Assembly: GCF_010731875.1 (NCBI RefSeq)
Contig: NZ_AP022595.1
Location: forward strand, 1,984,001-2,048,000
Direction of reading: 5' to 3'
Source of the DNA: Mycolicibacterium sarraceniae
Lineage (GTDB): Bacteria; Actinomycetota; Actinomycetes; Mycobacteriales; Mycobacteriaceae
Length of the DNA: 64,000 nucleotides
A program made the translations under genes and the position numbers. Positions 52,985 through 61,781 of this stretch are shown one piece after another. The notes below the pieces were generated by a model, which made no database searches, was not told the DNA's origin, and worked only from the letters and a program-made list of their open reading frames with translations. Positions within the stretch are counted from its first letter, which is position 1, and every line of letters begins with the position of its first letter.

Positions 52985-55480
52985 TCAGCTCTCCGGTGCC
53001 AAAATGGCCCGCACCATCGACAGCATTTCCGATCGGGATTCCGCCCCGAGCCGCCGCCGAATACGCGCGACGTGATGCTCGACGGTCTTGGCCGAGATAA
53101 ACAACTGCGCGCCGATGTCGCGGTACGGCATGCCCAGCAACAGGAGCTCGGCCACCTCGCGCTCACGGTCGGACAGCGGCGAAGACATCTGCCGGGCGCC
53201 GGCCGCCACCGGACCTCCCGGCTCGGATGTCGGGGGCTGTGCGTCGTCGCCCGTGCTACCGCCGACCGACAGCTTCAGGTCGCGCGCGACCTGAAGCATC
53301 AGCCCGGACACCTTGGGCTCGGAGGTTTGCAGTGCCGCCTGCCCGGCCAGGCGGGTGGCGTCGGCGGTGAGGCCGAATTGGGCCAGCCCCCGCGCGGCGG
53401 TCCCGACCTCGTCGGGCTCGACCTGCCCGGCCAACACCCGCAGCCAGGTGCGTCCGGCGACAGCCAGCGCCTTGGCGAACGGGCTGTGCGCGGCGGCGGC
53501 GGTCAGGGCCTGGCCATGTGGTGCCACGGCCGCGGGATCGTTGGCCAGGATCCCGGCGTGCACCCCCGCCCAGCGCAGCGGCACCGACCAAGTGGGCGGA
53601 TTGCCCAGCGAATCGAGTAGCCCGAAAGCCTGATCGAGCGCGGGTGCCAGCCTGTCCTGCTGGCCGATGCGTGCCGCCGCCACCCACAGCTCCCCGAGCG
53701 GCAACAGCGAGAACAGGTCGACGGAGTATTCGACCAGCACCTCCATGGCCGCATACCAATGCTTGTGCAGAGCGCCGGCATCCCCGCCGCGACGAGCCAG
53801 CGCGGTGCGCAACGCGGCCGACCACAGCGCGTCGCGCCGGTAGGCGCCGTCGATGCCGGTGATATCCGATGCCGCCGCGGCCAGCTGACCGTCCTGCATC
53901 CTCGTCCAGGCCAGCAGCAGCCGGTGCCGGTGGCCGAACAGCGCGTCCTCGCTGTCCCGGTCGGTACGCACCGCCCTGGCGATGACGCTGCGCGCACGGA
54001 CAGGATCGCCACCGTGCAACGCCGCCAGCGTGACCAAGGCCGCCGGACTGTCCGGCAGCACCTGCGCCGCCGAGTACTCCGCGGCCATGGCCGCACCGAG
54101 TCTGACCGCCGCGGTCGAGTACGGCGCATGCAGTGTCGACAGCAGCCCTTCGGCCAGGCTGCGCGCGGCGCGGGATGCCGCGGTCGGCGGGCCGGCGCTG
54201 TCCACGGCCAGCGCGCGCTCGGCCGCGGTGGCATCGCCGGTAGCGGTCAGCACGATCGCGGCGGCGGCGCTGACAGGCGCGTCGGGGTAGGGCCCCAGCC
54301 AGCCGAACAAGTCGGCGGCCTGTGCGGAGTTGCCGTTGTGCATGGCCATGCTGGCGGCCACCCGCACCGCCGCGGCCCGCTCGGCGGGGTCCTCGGAGGC
54401 CAGCAGATCGTCAGCCTCGCTGGCGGCATCCGAGCACTCGCCGGCCAGGGCCAGCGAATCTGCCAGTTGCGCAAGCAGTTCCACCGCACCGGCGTCGACC
54501 GCGGCTCGGTAGAGCTGGGCGGCTGAGGCCGGATCGCTGCGCCCGGCGGCGGCTTGCCGGCGCAACACGTCGGCCAGCTGGTCGTCGCGTACACCGTGTT
54601 CGGCCAGCCCCAGGGCGAGATCCGGCGAGAGCGTGGACATCGCGATCTGGGAGCGCAACAGCGCTGTCTCGATGTCGTGATGGCGAGCGTTGCCCAGGAT
54701 TTGAGCTGTCGCGCGGTGCACCGAACGCAGGAAGTGCGGGCTGTGCGCGGCCTCGACCAGTCCGGTGGCTCGGGCGCGATCGATAAGCAACCTAGCCTCA
54801 TCGGCCGGAACATCCAGTGCGGCAGCTAGATCAGCAGAACCCAGATCACGGCTGAGCGACGCGATCAGCAGCGCGTCGAGTTCTGGTTCGCCGAGGCGGC
54901 GCAACCGGTCGATCAGGGCGAACACCGCGGCCTGCGCGATCGAACCCGCCGCATACGGGCGAGTAGACCCCAGCGCGGCATCGACCAGAAAGGGGATACC
55001 CGCCGTCGCGACGAGGATATTGGTGACCAACTCGGTGCGAGGCGGATGCCCGGATGGATCGGTCATCGTTCGGGACAATTCGCCAGCCGGTATCGGCGCC
55101 AGCGTGATTCGCGGTTGCTGCCGCTCGATCGTGGTGATCAGGGCTTGCAGTTCTCCGTCGTGATCGCGCGGCTGTACCGCAACGACGACGGTCGACGACG
55201 GATCACCCGCGAGCTCGGTCAGTTGGCGGATTTCCGCGCCGGTCAGGAGGTGGGCGTCGTCGACCACCACGGCCGCGTCCGCGGGATCACCGGGAGCGGG
55301 CACCCGAGTCAGAATGGTAGAACCCTTGTCCCGCAGAGTGTCTCGAGCTGCAACGAGAAGCGTGCTCTTGCCGGTGCCGATACCACCGGTCACCAGCAGC
55401 TTGACCGGTGCCGACCCCAGTGCGCTGACCGCCTCGATGAAGGTCGGTGAAAGGCTGTGCACTGGAATCGGATCGGCCAC
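52985..55480 (-). CDS. iniR: IniR-like ATPase/LuxR-type regulator (831 aa)
   Basis: An N-terminal STAND/AAA-type domain has Walker A VTGGIGTGKSTLL (residues 32-42) and Walker B AAVVVDDAHLL. A long helical-repeat middle (about 300-740) follows. The C-terminal LuxR HTH is PLSDREREVAELLLLGMPYR, then SAKTVEHHVARIRRRLG. The position next to the ini genes and the architecture match M. tuberculosis Rv0339c, described as IniR, regulator of iniBAC. It would sense a small ligand through the ATPase/repeat part and activate ini promoters. The start at 55480 lies 6 bp after the stop of the Hsp70-like gene, so they form an operon. Confidence 0.85.
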   Translation of the reverse strand: MADPIPVHSLSPTFIEAVSALGSAPVKLLVTGGIGTGKSTLLVAARDTLRDKGSTILTRVPAPGDPADAAVVVDDAHLLTGAEIRQLTELAGDPSSTVVVAVQPRDHDGELQALITTIERQQPRITLAPIPAGELSRTMTDPSGHPPRTELVTNILVATAGIPFLVDAALGSTRPYAAGSIAQAAVFALIDRLRRLGEPELDALLIASLSRDLGSADLAAALDVPADEARLLIDRARATGLVEAAHSPHFLRSVHRATAQILGNARHHDIETALLRSQIAMSTLSPDLALGLAEHGVRDDQLADVLRRQAAAGRSDPASAAQLYRAAVDAGAVELLAQLADSLALAGECSDAASEADDLLASEDPAERAAAVRVAASMAMHNGNSAQAADLFGWLGPYPDAPVSAAAAIVLTATGDATAAERALAVDSAGPPTAASRAARSLAEGLLSTLHAPYSTAAVRLGAAMAAEYSAAQVLPDSPAALVTLAALHGGDPVRARSVIARAVRTDRDSEDALFGHRHRLLLAWTRMQDGQLAAAASDITGIDGAYRRDALWSAALRTALARRGGDAGALHKHWYAAMEVLVEYSVDLFSLLPLGELWVAAARIGQQDRLAPALDQAFGLLDSLGNPPTWSVPLRWAGVHAGILANDPAAVAPHGQALTAAAAHSPFAKALAVAGRTWLRVLAGQVEPDEVGTAARGLAQFGLTADATRLAGQAALQTSEPKVSGLMLQVARDLKLSVGGSTGDDAQPPTSEPGGPVAAGARQMSSPLSDREREVAELLLLGMPYRDIGAQLFISAKTVEHHVARIRRRLGAESRSEMLSMVRAILAPES

Positions 55481-55486
55481 TAACGG

Positions 55487-57391
55487 TTAGCTGGTCGGGG
55501 GTGGCGTCACGCCGGTGATGATCGCGCGCGTCGGCGGCGCGACGGTGGTCGTCGGTGGCGCGACGGTGGTGGTCGGCGGGGCAACCGTCGTGGTGGGCGG
55601 TTGTGTGGTGGTCGTCGGGGGTTGTGTGGTGGTGGTCGGCGGCTGCGTGGTCGTTGTCGTCGTCGTGGGCGGCGTCGTCGTAGTGGTCGTGGTGGTGGTG
55701 GTTGTTGTAGTAGTCGTCGGCGAGGTGGTCGTTGTCGTCGTGCTGGGGGTGGTCGTGGTGGTCGTCGGGATCACGGTGGTGGTCGCCGGGATCGTCGACT
55801 CCGTCGGATTTCCATCCGAGCCGGTGACCGTAACCGTCTGCGGCGGAACGACACTGGTGGCGGGGGTGTCGGCGGGTTGCTCGCCGGGCTTGGTCACTCG
55901 GGTGGTCGTCGTGGTGGGCGTGCTGTCGGAACTGGTCAGCGTGATCGCCAGCCCACCGACAGCCACCGAGGCAAGCGCCGCGGCGATACCGAACAGCAGC
56001 GGTGGGCGCCGGTACCACGGCACCGGTGCGTCGACCACCGTGGTCTCGGCGTCGGGCTGCTCGAACTCGATCATCGGCCGCTGGCCGGTGACACCCTGCG
56101 CCTGCTGCGCGTAGTCGAACGTGTAGTCCTCACCCGAATATGGCACCGGCTCCGAGCTTGGCTCATCGTCCTGCGACCATGCCAGCGCGCGGAATGTCGC
56201 CGACGGCGAGCCATCGGTCGCCGACTCCGTGGCGGCAGCTCCGGCGGTCCCCGCAGCCCACGCCGCCGGGGCCAGTCCGGTCGGTGCGTCGGCAGCTGCG
56301 ACGGCCATACCGGTCGGAGCATCCGGCGCGTCGCCGCGCACGGCGATCACCGCGGAGCCGATGGCCGCGTTGAGCCCCGCCAGTGGCGTGCTGATCACTG
56401 GAACGCGCAGTTCCTCGGAAAGCTGTTGAGTGAGAAGCGGTATCGCCGCGCCACCGCCGACGGTGGCAACCGCGGCCAGATTGACCGCCGGGATCCTGTT
56501 GCGCTCCAGCGCATCTCCGAGCGCATCGAGGAATCCCGCGAGCGGCTCGGCGATCAGGGCTTCCAATTCCGTTCGGGTGAACCGGACGTCGGAGCGGAAG
56601 CCGGGCAGCTCGACCGGCACCACCGTCGCGGTCTCCGAGGACAGGCGTTCCTTGGCCTGCCGGCATTCGTCACGCAGCCGGGTGAGGGGCCCGACCGCGT
56701 TGGTGCTGGCCGGATCGAGGTTGGCGGCATCGCGGATACCCGCGAGCACCTGCGTCAGCAGTGCCTGGTCGATCAGATCGCCGGAGAACTCCGCGAACCG
56801 CACGGTCTCGCCGATCTGCTGGAAATTGGTGCCGGCGTCGGCGAGGGTGATGTTGGCGCCGCTGCCGCCGAAATCGCACAGGGCGATCACGCCTCGATCG
56901 GGCAGTCCCGGGTCGGCCTGCAGCGCGGCCAGAGCGGCCGTCGCATCCGAGATCAGCGTCGGCGGAACGCCGTTGGGGGACAAGGTGGGTCGAGTGCGCA
57001 GGGCTCCGCGCAGCGCTCCGACCGCTGCCGGGCCCCAGTACGCCGGGACCGCGATCACCAGGCGGGACGGCGGTGACCCGTCCTCGACCGCGCGGATCAT
57101 CGCCTCGAGCGCCTCGGCGATCAGATCATCGCTGCGATGCGGCGAACCGTCGACGGCCACCAGTGGCACCGGATCGCCCACCCGCTCGACGAACCCGCGG
57201 AACACCTGGCCGGCCTCAGTGAGGTTCGGGCTGGTCAACTCCGGATTCTGGGAAGGGACCCCGACCTCGGCGGGCCGATTGGCCCACAACGTGAGCACCG
57301 ATCGGCGGGTCACCGGTTGGCGGCCCGGGCGCGCTGCCCCCAGGTTGGTCGCTCCGATCGACAACCCCAGCGATTCGCTCAATTCGCACAT
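55487..57391 (-). CDS. Hsp70-like membrane protein with Thr-rich outer tail (634 aa)
   Basis: The N-terminal 360 residues have an actin/Hsp70-type ATPase fold: LGLSIGATNLGAARPGR, LVAVDGSPHRSDDLIAEALE, VIALCDFGGSGANITLADAG and AVATVGGGAAIPLLTQQLSE. After an acidic linker comes VPWYRRPPLLFGIAAALASV, a membrane helix, and then an outer tail of about 135 residues dominated by Thr runs and QPPTTTT and APPTTTV repeats. Mycobacterial proteins of this design are membrane anchored with the ATPase inside. It is co-transcribed upstream of iniR. The start codon is not certain; ATG 57391 is used. Confidence 0.8.
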   Translation of the reverse strand: MCELSESLGLSIGATNLGAARPGRQPVTRRSVLTLWANRPAEVGVPSQNPELTSPNLTEAGQVFRGFVERVGDPVPLVAVDGSPHRSDDLIAEALEAMIRAVEDGSPPSRLVIAVPAYWGPAAVGALRGALRTRPTLSPNGVPPTLISDATAALAALQADPGLPDRGVIALCDFGGSGANITLADAGTNFQQIGETVRFAEFSGDLIDQALLTQVLAGIRDAANLDPASTNAVGPLTRLRDECRQAKERLSSETATVVPVELPGFRSDVRFTRTELEALIAEPLAGFLDALGDALERNRIPAVNLAAVATVGGGAAIPLLTQQLSEELRVPVISTPLAGLNAAIGSAVIAVRGDAPDAPTGMAVAAADAPTGLAPAAWAAGTAGAAATESATDGSPSATFRALAWSQDDEPSSEPVPYSGEDYTFDYAQQAQGVTGQRPMIEFEQPDAETTVVDAPVPWYRRPPLLFGIAAALASVAVGGLAITLTSSDSTPTTTTTRVTKPGEQPADTPATSVVPPQTVTVTGSDGNPTESTIPATTTVIPTTTTTTPSTTTTTTSPTTTTTTTTTTTTTTTPPTTTTTTTQPPTTTTQPPTTTTQPPTTTVAPPTTTVAPPTTTVAPPTRAIITGVTPPPTS

Positions 57392-57458
57392 CCCTTCGCC
57401 GCCGCGTCGGCGGCCGTCTACACCTTATGTGCTGACCAGGCCAAAACCCGGCAGCAAT

Positions 57459-57498
57459 CCCCTAACGTCGCCGGAACCCCTAAGGTCACACCCCCTAA
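57459..57498. promoter_or_regulatory. Cluster of three CCCCTAA motifs upstream of the Rv0340-like gene
   Basis: CCCCTAA occurs at 57459-57465, 57477-57483 and 57492-57498 in the 224-bp region between the divergent Hsp70-like and Rv0340-like genes. The same core recurs upstream of iniB (58249-58287). This suggests binding sites of a common regulator, plausibly IniR. Confidence 0.5.
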
Positions 57499-57615
57499 TG
57501 CTGCTGCGTATCGGGTGGGTTCGACACCGATCACGGTGGGCGCCGTGCCCGATAGCATTCTGGGCACAAGCTGAAGTTCCACTGTGACTATCGGCGGTGG
57601 GAGGGAAGACGTTCC

Positions 57616-58179
57616 ATGGCAAACTCGTTGCTCGACTTCGTGATGTCGCTCGTGCGGGATCCCGACGCCGCCGCGCGGTATGCCGCCGATCCGGCGGGAG
57701 CCATCGCCGACGCCCATCTTCCCGACGTAACCAGCGCAGACGTCAATAACCTGATCCCGATGGTGGCCGACTCTCTGTCGGGGCCGATCTCGGCGGGCTG
57801 GTTCGGCCCCAGCGCCGGAGCCGGCGGGGACGGCAACGTGTGGGCGAGTGGGGCCGCGACGGCCGCCTTCGACGCCTTCGACGCCCACCTGCCCGACGCG
57901 ACCGGACCGGACACGCACTCGGTGATCGCCGACGTTGCCCAGCACTCTGGCGTGGATCCGGGTGCAAGCACCGACCCTGGTGCCATTTCGGGTCTGATCG
58001 GCGCGTCGCTACCGGACGCTGCCGCGCAGTTCGCCGATAGCGGCTTCGAACATGACGCGGGCGCCGACACCGGACCGGACTGGGCGGACCACACGGCCGC
58101 GGACCACACGGCCTGGGACCACACCTACGTCGACGACACCCACACGACTCCGGATCACCCCGGCTTCGAGCTCTTCTGA
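57616..58179 (+). CDS. Rv0340-like protein with IniB-type N-terminal module (187 aa)
   Basis: The N-terminal 50 residues, MANSLLDFVMSLVRDPDAAA then TSADVNNLIPMVADSL, match the opening module of IniB (LLDWILDLFRNEDAARAFVS) and are typical of IniB N-terminal-domain proteins. The rest is Ala/Asp/Gly-rich, ending with an acidic His-containing tail (DWADHTAADHTAWDHTYVDD). No signal peptide is seen. M. tuberculosis Rv0340 (179 aa) occupies the same position. A GGGAGGGAAG ribosome-binding site precedes the ATG. The role in the cell-wall-stress response is unknown. Confidence 0.82.
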   Translation: MANSLLDFVMSLVRDPDAAARYAADPAGAIADAHLPDVTSADVNNLIPMVADSLSGPISAGWFGPSAGAGGDGNVWASGAATAAFDAFDAHLPDATGPDTHSVIADVAQHSGVDPGASTDPGAISGLIGASLPDAAAQFADSGFEHDAGADTGPDWADHTAADHTAWDHTYVDDTHTTPDHPGFELF

Positions 58180-58191
58180 TCCCCTCACGAC

Positions 58192-58222
58192 ACCCCACGT
58201 CCACCGTGACGTGGGGTTTCTT
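58192..58222 (+). terminator. Rho-independent-like terminator after the Rv0340-like gene
   Basis: ACCCCACGTC (58192-58201) and GACGTGGGGT (58208-58217) form a perfect 10-bp stem with a 6-nt loop, followed by TTCTT. It lies 12 bp after the stop codon, so iniB is probably transcribed from its own promoter. Confidence 0.75.
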
Positions 58223-58248
58223 GATGTCTGCGGGTAGCCCGAGGGATC

Positions 58249-58287
58249 CCCCTAATCCCCTACAGGAGCACCCCTAGTGAGCCCTAG
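58249..58287. promoter_or_regulatory. CCCCTA motif cluster upstream of iniB
   Basis: CCCCTAA (58249-58255), CCCCTAC (58257-58263), CCCCTAG (58271-58277) and GCCCTAG (58281-58287) are packed within 39 bp, about 115-150 bp before the iniB ATG. The cluster shares its core with the one at 57459-57498 and is probably the ini induction site. Confidence 0.5.
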
Positions 58288-58401
58288 TGGGGGCTCGCTG
58301 AAGAGGGGTTGCGGCCCAGTTTTCGGCTGACGCCGGCGTCCATAACGTGGTCTGCAGATCGCCGGACAAGCCGGCGAGCACCTTCACCGAAAGGTCTGAT
58401 C

Positions 58402-59394
58402 ATGCTCACTCTCCTCGACTGGATCCTCGACCTGTTCCGCAACGAGGACGCCGCTCGCGCGTTCGTCTCAGCGCCGGATCAGACCCTGCGCGACGCCGGA
58501 TTCGCCGGTGTGTCGGCAGCCCAGGTCTCGACCGTCGCAGCCACCGCAGTCCCGGGCCTGGTGCTCGGCGGCGGCGACCCGATCCTCGGCCTGCAGCGCG
58601 CGGTCTCCAACCAGTACGGGTTCGCCCCGGCCTACGAGCCGACGTTCCAGCCGGTCTACGCCCCGTCGCCGACGTTCGCCCCGCAGACCGACACCTCGCT
58701 GCTGAGCCCCGACCAGAGCGCGGGCGCCAATGCCCAGCAGGGTGCGTTCAACCTCGGCTTCGGTGACATCACCTTCGGCAACAAGACCACCAACACCGCC
58801 ACGAACGGCGGCGTGGTCGTCGACGGCCACAGCCACGGTGACATCGTCACCGGTGACGGCGCGGTACTCGGCAACGGCAACGAGGTCAATAACGGCGACG
58901 TGCTGGCCGGAACCGGATCGAATGTCACTGTCGGACATGGCCACATCAACGACAGCGGCACCATCGCCACCGGCGGCAGCACTGTGATCAAGGACAACAG
59001 CGGCCCCGTCTTCCACGACGTCGACGCCAGCGGCGGCAACGGCGGCGGCGCGTCCGCAGGCGGCAGCCTGATCGGTCTCGGCGGCAGTCACGCCTACGGT
59101 GGCACCGCCGGCGGCGGCGGGATCACCGTCATCGACAGCCAGACGTCGACGAACAGTGCCAACCACGCCAGCTCGCCGGTCTACAGCCAGACCGACACCC
59201 ACGCGACGACCACTGCCAAGACCACGGTCACCGATCACTCCGACAACTCGGTGCACTCGGTCGTGGACAGCTCGACCCACGAGACCAGCCACACATCGCT
59301 GGACGCCAGCCACGACACCACGCTGGTCAACAGCCAACTCGACGCCAGCCACGACCTGGCACTGGCGTCCGGCAACCACGCGCTGGGGTTCTGA
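58402..59394 (+). CDS. iniB: IniB-like protein (330 aa)
   Basis: The N-terminal IniB module is MLTLLDWILDLFRNEDAARA, FVSAPDQTLRDAGFAGVSAA, then VPGLVLGGGDPILGLQRAVS. The centre (about 130-235) has Gly/Asn/Asp-rich strands (GDIVTGDGAVLGNGNEVNNG, VTVGHGHINDSGTIATGGST), suggesting a beta-helix-like repeat. The tail is His/Ser/Thr/Asp-rich (HETSHTSLDASHDTTLVNSQ). The Gly-Ala-rich middle of M. tuberculosis IniB is replaced here. ATG 58402 has an AAAGG site 7 nt upstream. First gene of the ini operon, induced in relatives by isoniazid and other cell-wall inhibitors. Confidence 0.87.
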   Translation: MLTLLDWILDLFRNEDAARAFVSAPDQTLRDAGFAGVSAAQVSTVAATAVPGLVLGGGDPILGLQRAVSNQYGFAPAYEPTFQPVYAPSPTFAPQTDTSLLSPDQSAGANAQQGAFNLGFGDITFGNKTTNTATNGGVVVDGHSHGDIVTGDGAVLGNGNEVNNGDVLAGTGSNVTVGHGHINDSGTIATGGSTVIKDNSGPVFHDVDASGGNGGGASAGGSLIGLGGSHAYGGTAGGGGITVIDSQTSTNSANHASSPVYSQTDTHATTTAKTTVTDHSDNSVHSVVDSSTHETSHTSLDASHDTTLVNSQLDASHDLALASGNHALGF

Positions 59395-59406
59395 GCAATC
59401 AAGCGC

Positions 59407-59441
59407 GGCGGGGATCTCCAGGATGTCTGGAGGTCCCCGCC
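59407..59441 (+). promoter_or_regulatory. Long hairpin between iniB and iniA (attenuator or processing site)
   Basis: GGCGGGGATCTCCAG (59407-59421) pairs with CTGGAGGTCCCCGCC (59427-59441), with one T-G or bulge near the middle and a 5-nt loop. No T-run follows. It could lower or stabilise downstream iniA mRNA relative to iniB. Confidence 0.55.
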
Positions 59442-59485
59442 GGTTCGTGCGCATACGGTGTTAAACGCGAGTACTGGGAGGGCAC

Positions 59486-61321
59486 GTGACGCAACCGCAG
59501 GATCCGCGCCGGGTCCACGTGATCGTCGAGTTGATCGATCACACCAGCGCGATCGCCGACCTCAACGACCGTCGCGACCTGGTCGCACGGCTGGCGGTCG
59601 CCAAGGAACGCATCACCGACCCGCAGATCCGGGTGGTGATCGCGGGCCAGCTCAAACAGGGCAAGAGCCAGCTGCTCAACTCGCTACTGAATATGCCGGT
59701 GGCCCGCGTCGGTGACGATGAGACGACCGCACTGGTCACCGTGATCAGCTACGCCGAACAGCCCACGGCCCGGTTGATCGTCTCCGTGGGTGAGGGTGTG
59801 CCACCGCAAGCGATCGAGATCCCGATCGACGACATCCGCCACGATCTACGCCGGGCACCGCAAGCGCAGGGCAGGGAGGTGCTGCGCGTCGATGTCGGCG
59901 CGCCCAGCCCGCTGCTCAAGGGCGGACTGACGTTCATCGACACACCCGGCGTCGGCGGGCACGGCCAGCCGCACCTGTCGTCGACCCTGGGGTTGCTGCC
60001 CGATGCCGACGCGATGCTCATGATCAGCGACACGAGTCAGGAATTCACCGAGCCGGAGATGCGGTTCATCCGCCAGGCGCATGAGATCTGCCCGACGGGT
60101 GCGATCGTGGCCACCAAAACCGACCTCTACCCGTTCTGGCGCGAGATCGTCGCCGCCAACACCGCGCATCTGCAACGCGCTGGCCTCGCCCTGCCGCTGA
60201 TTCCGGCGTCGTCGATGCTACGCAGCCATGCGATCGAGCTCAATGACAAGGAGCTCAACGAGGAGTCGAACTTCACCGCGATCGTGGCCTTCCTCTCCGA
60301 CAAGGTGCTCTCCCGGGAGAGTGATCGGGTGCGCGATCATGTGGTGGCCGAAATACGCTCGGCGGCAGAGCATCTCAGTATGTCGGTGAACTCCGAGCTG
60401 ACCGCTCTCGGCGACCCGGAGGAGGCGCGCCGGCTCGCCGAGGACCTGGAGCGCCGCAAGCTGGAAGCCCAGGACGCCCTGCAGCAGACCGCGCTGTGGC
60501 AGCAGGTGCTCAACGACGGGATCGCTGATCTGACTGCCGATGTCGAGCACGATCTGCGGGCCCGGTTCCGGACCATCACCCAGCACCTTGAAGGTGTTAT
60601 CGACGACTGCGATCCCACCCAGCACTGGGCCGAGATCGGTGCCGAGGCGGAGGACACCGTCGCCAACGCGGTCGGCGACAACTTCGTCTGGGCCTATCAG
60701 CGGGCCGAGGCGTTGGCGGCCGATGTTGCCAAGACCTTCGTCGAAGCCGGCCTGGACGCCGTCGACATGCCGGAGGTGAGCGCGGCCGAGATGGGTGCCG
60801 GTGTGGGGCGGCTCAAATCGATGGCACGCCTGGAGTCCAAGCCGATCGGCAAGGGCCACAAGGCGATTACCAGCATGCGTGGTTCCTACGGCGGTGTGCT
60901 GATGTTCGGCATGCTCACCTCGGTGGCCGGGCTTGGCATGTTCAACCCACTGTCCTTGGGGGCGGGCCTGCTGCTGGGGCGCAAGGCATACAAGGAGGAC
61001 ATGGAGAACCGCATGCTGCGGGTGCGCAACGAAGCGAAGACCAACCTGCGCCGCTTCATCGACGATGTGCTGTTCGTCGTGTCCAAGGAATCCCGGGATC
61101 GGCTCAAGAACGTCCAGCGCCAGCTGCGCGACCACTACCGCGGGATCGCCAACCAGACCACCCGCTCGCTCAACGAGTCGCTGCAGTCCACCATCGCCGC
61201 CGCGCGGATGGAGGAGGCCGACCGCAACAACCGCATCCGCGAACTCGAGCGTCAGGCCAACATTCTCGCCCAAGTCATCGACAACGCCGAAAAGTTTTCT
61301 CCCCGTACCGTTATCGGCTAG
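59486..61321 (+). CDS. iniA: Dynamin-like GTPase IniA (611 aa)
   Basis: GTPase domain: P-loop GQLKQGKSQLLNSLLN (residues 54-69), switch Thr in DDETTALVTVIS, G3 FIDTPGVGGHGQPH, and G4-like TKTDLYPF. A helical stalk with ALGDPEEARRLAEDLERRKL follows. A hydrophobic paddle-like segment near 475-500 (GGVLMFGMLTSVAGLGMFNP) and a C-terminal coiled region ending NAEKFSPRTVIG complete it. Known IniA proteins are bacterial dynamins that act on the plasma membrane during cell-wall stress and antibiotic tolerance. GTG start at 59486 with a GGGAGG site. Confidence 0.93.
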   Translation: MTQPQDPRRVHVIVELIDHTSAIADLNDRRDLVARLAVAKERITDPQIRVVIAGQLKQGKSQLLNSLLNMPVARVGDDETTALVTVISYAEQPTARLIVSVGEGVPPQAIEIPIDDIRHDLRRAPQAQGREVLRVDVGAPSPLLKGGLTFIDTPGVGGHGQPHLSSTLGLLPDADAMLMISDTSQEFTEPEMRFIRQAHEICPTGAIVATKTDLYPFWREIVAANTAHLQRAGLALPLIPASSMLRSHAIELNDKELNEESNFTAIVAFLSDKVLSRESDRVRDHVVAEIRSAAEHLSMSVNSELTALGDPEEARRLAEDLERRKLEAQDALQQTALWQQVLNDGIADLTADVEHDLRARFRTITQHLEGVIDDCDPTQHWAEIGAEAEDTVANAVGDNFVWAYQRAEALAADVAKTFVEAGLDAVDMPEVSAAEMGAGVGRLKSMARLESKPIGKGHKAITSMRGSYGGVLMFGMLTSVAGLGMFNPLSLGAGLLLGRKAYKEDMENRMLRVRNEAKTNLRRFIDDVLFVVSKESRDRLKNVQRQLRDHYRGIANQTTRSLNESLQSTIAAARMEEADRNNRIRELERQANILAQVIDNAEKFSPRTVIG

Positions 61322-61724
61322 GGCGAGTGTTGCGCGTTCCCGGTGGGTTCGTGACGCGAGTCGGGAACGAGCCGGGGAACGTGGGAGCCGTCCGTTCGGA
61401 CGGCGGGATCTCCGATGTCGGCGTGCTCGGCGACCCAGACGTTGTGCCGCTGGTCGTGGTCTCGCCGGGAGCCCCGATTTCGGTGGTCGACAGCCGCACC
61501 GGCGGGTAGGACGTGGACGTGGAGGATGTGGAGCTGTTCGCGATGTGCGGGGCTTGCGGCACGTAGGTGCCGGGCGGCAGGACGGTCGCGGGTTCCTCGG
61601 TGCTCCACTTGCTCGACATCGTCACGACGGCGTAGACGAGAATCGCGATCACGGCCAGCCCGAGCAGCCCGGCGGCTGAGGTGGCGGCCGCCGTGCGGTA
61701 CCACGGCGTCGGCTGCTGGGGCAT
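61311..61724 (-). CDS. Single-pass membrane protein with Ser/Thr/Pro-rich tail, between iniA and iniC (137 aa)
   Basis: MPQQPTPWYRTAAATSAAGL leads into a membrane helix (LGLAVIAILVYAVVT, about residues 21-36). The outer tail has Ser/Thr runs and EPATVLPPGTYVPQAP. It overlaps the iniA 3' end by 11 bp in antisense. The PWYR motif directly before the helix recurs in the Hsp70-like protein (55487-57391) and, as PWFR, in 63265-63861. It is divergent from iniC (57 bp). The function is unknown. Confidence 0.7.
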   Translation of the reverse strand: MPQQPTPWYRTAAATSAAGLLGLAVIAILVYAVVTMSSKWSTEEPATVLPPGTYVPQAPHIANSSTSSTSTSYPPVRLSTTEIGAPGETTTSGTTSGSPSTPTSEIPPSERTAPTFPGSFPTRVTNPPGTRNTRPSR

Positions 61725-61781
61725 GGCGGCTGATCCTAGCCGCGATGCGCGGGGTCCGCCGAACCGTAGACTCGTCGTTCG

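Noticed and set aside
55530..55760. Possible CRISPR-like short repeats
   Set aside because: Codon-level Thr/Pro repeats in a coding frame, with no spacers. No CRISPR array seen anywhere in the window.
55515..56114. Val/Gly-repeat plus-strand frame
   Set aside because: Reverse complement of the Thr-run tail of the Hsp70-like protein; the same holds for 63323-63634.
60218..61273. 351-codon minus-strand frame
   Set aside because: Antisense to iniA; no motifs.
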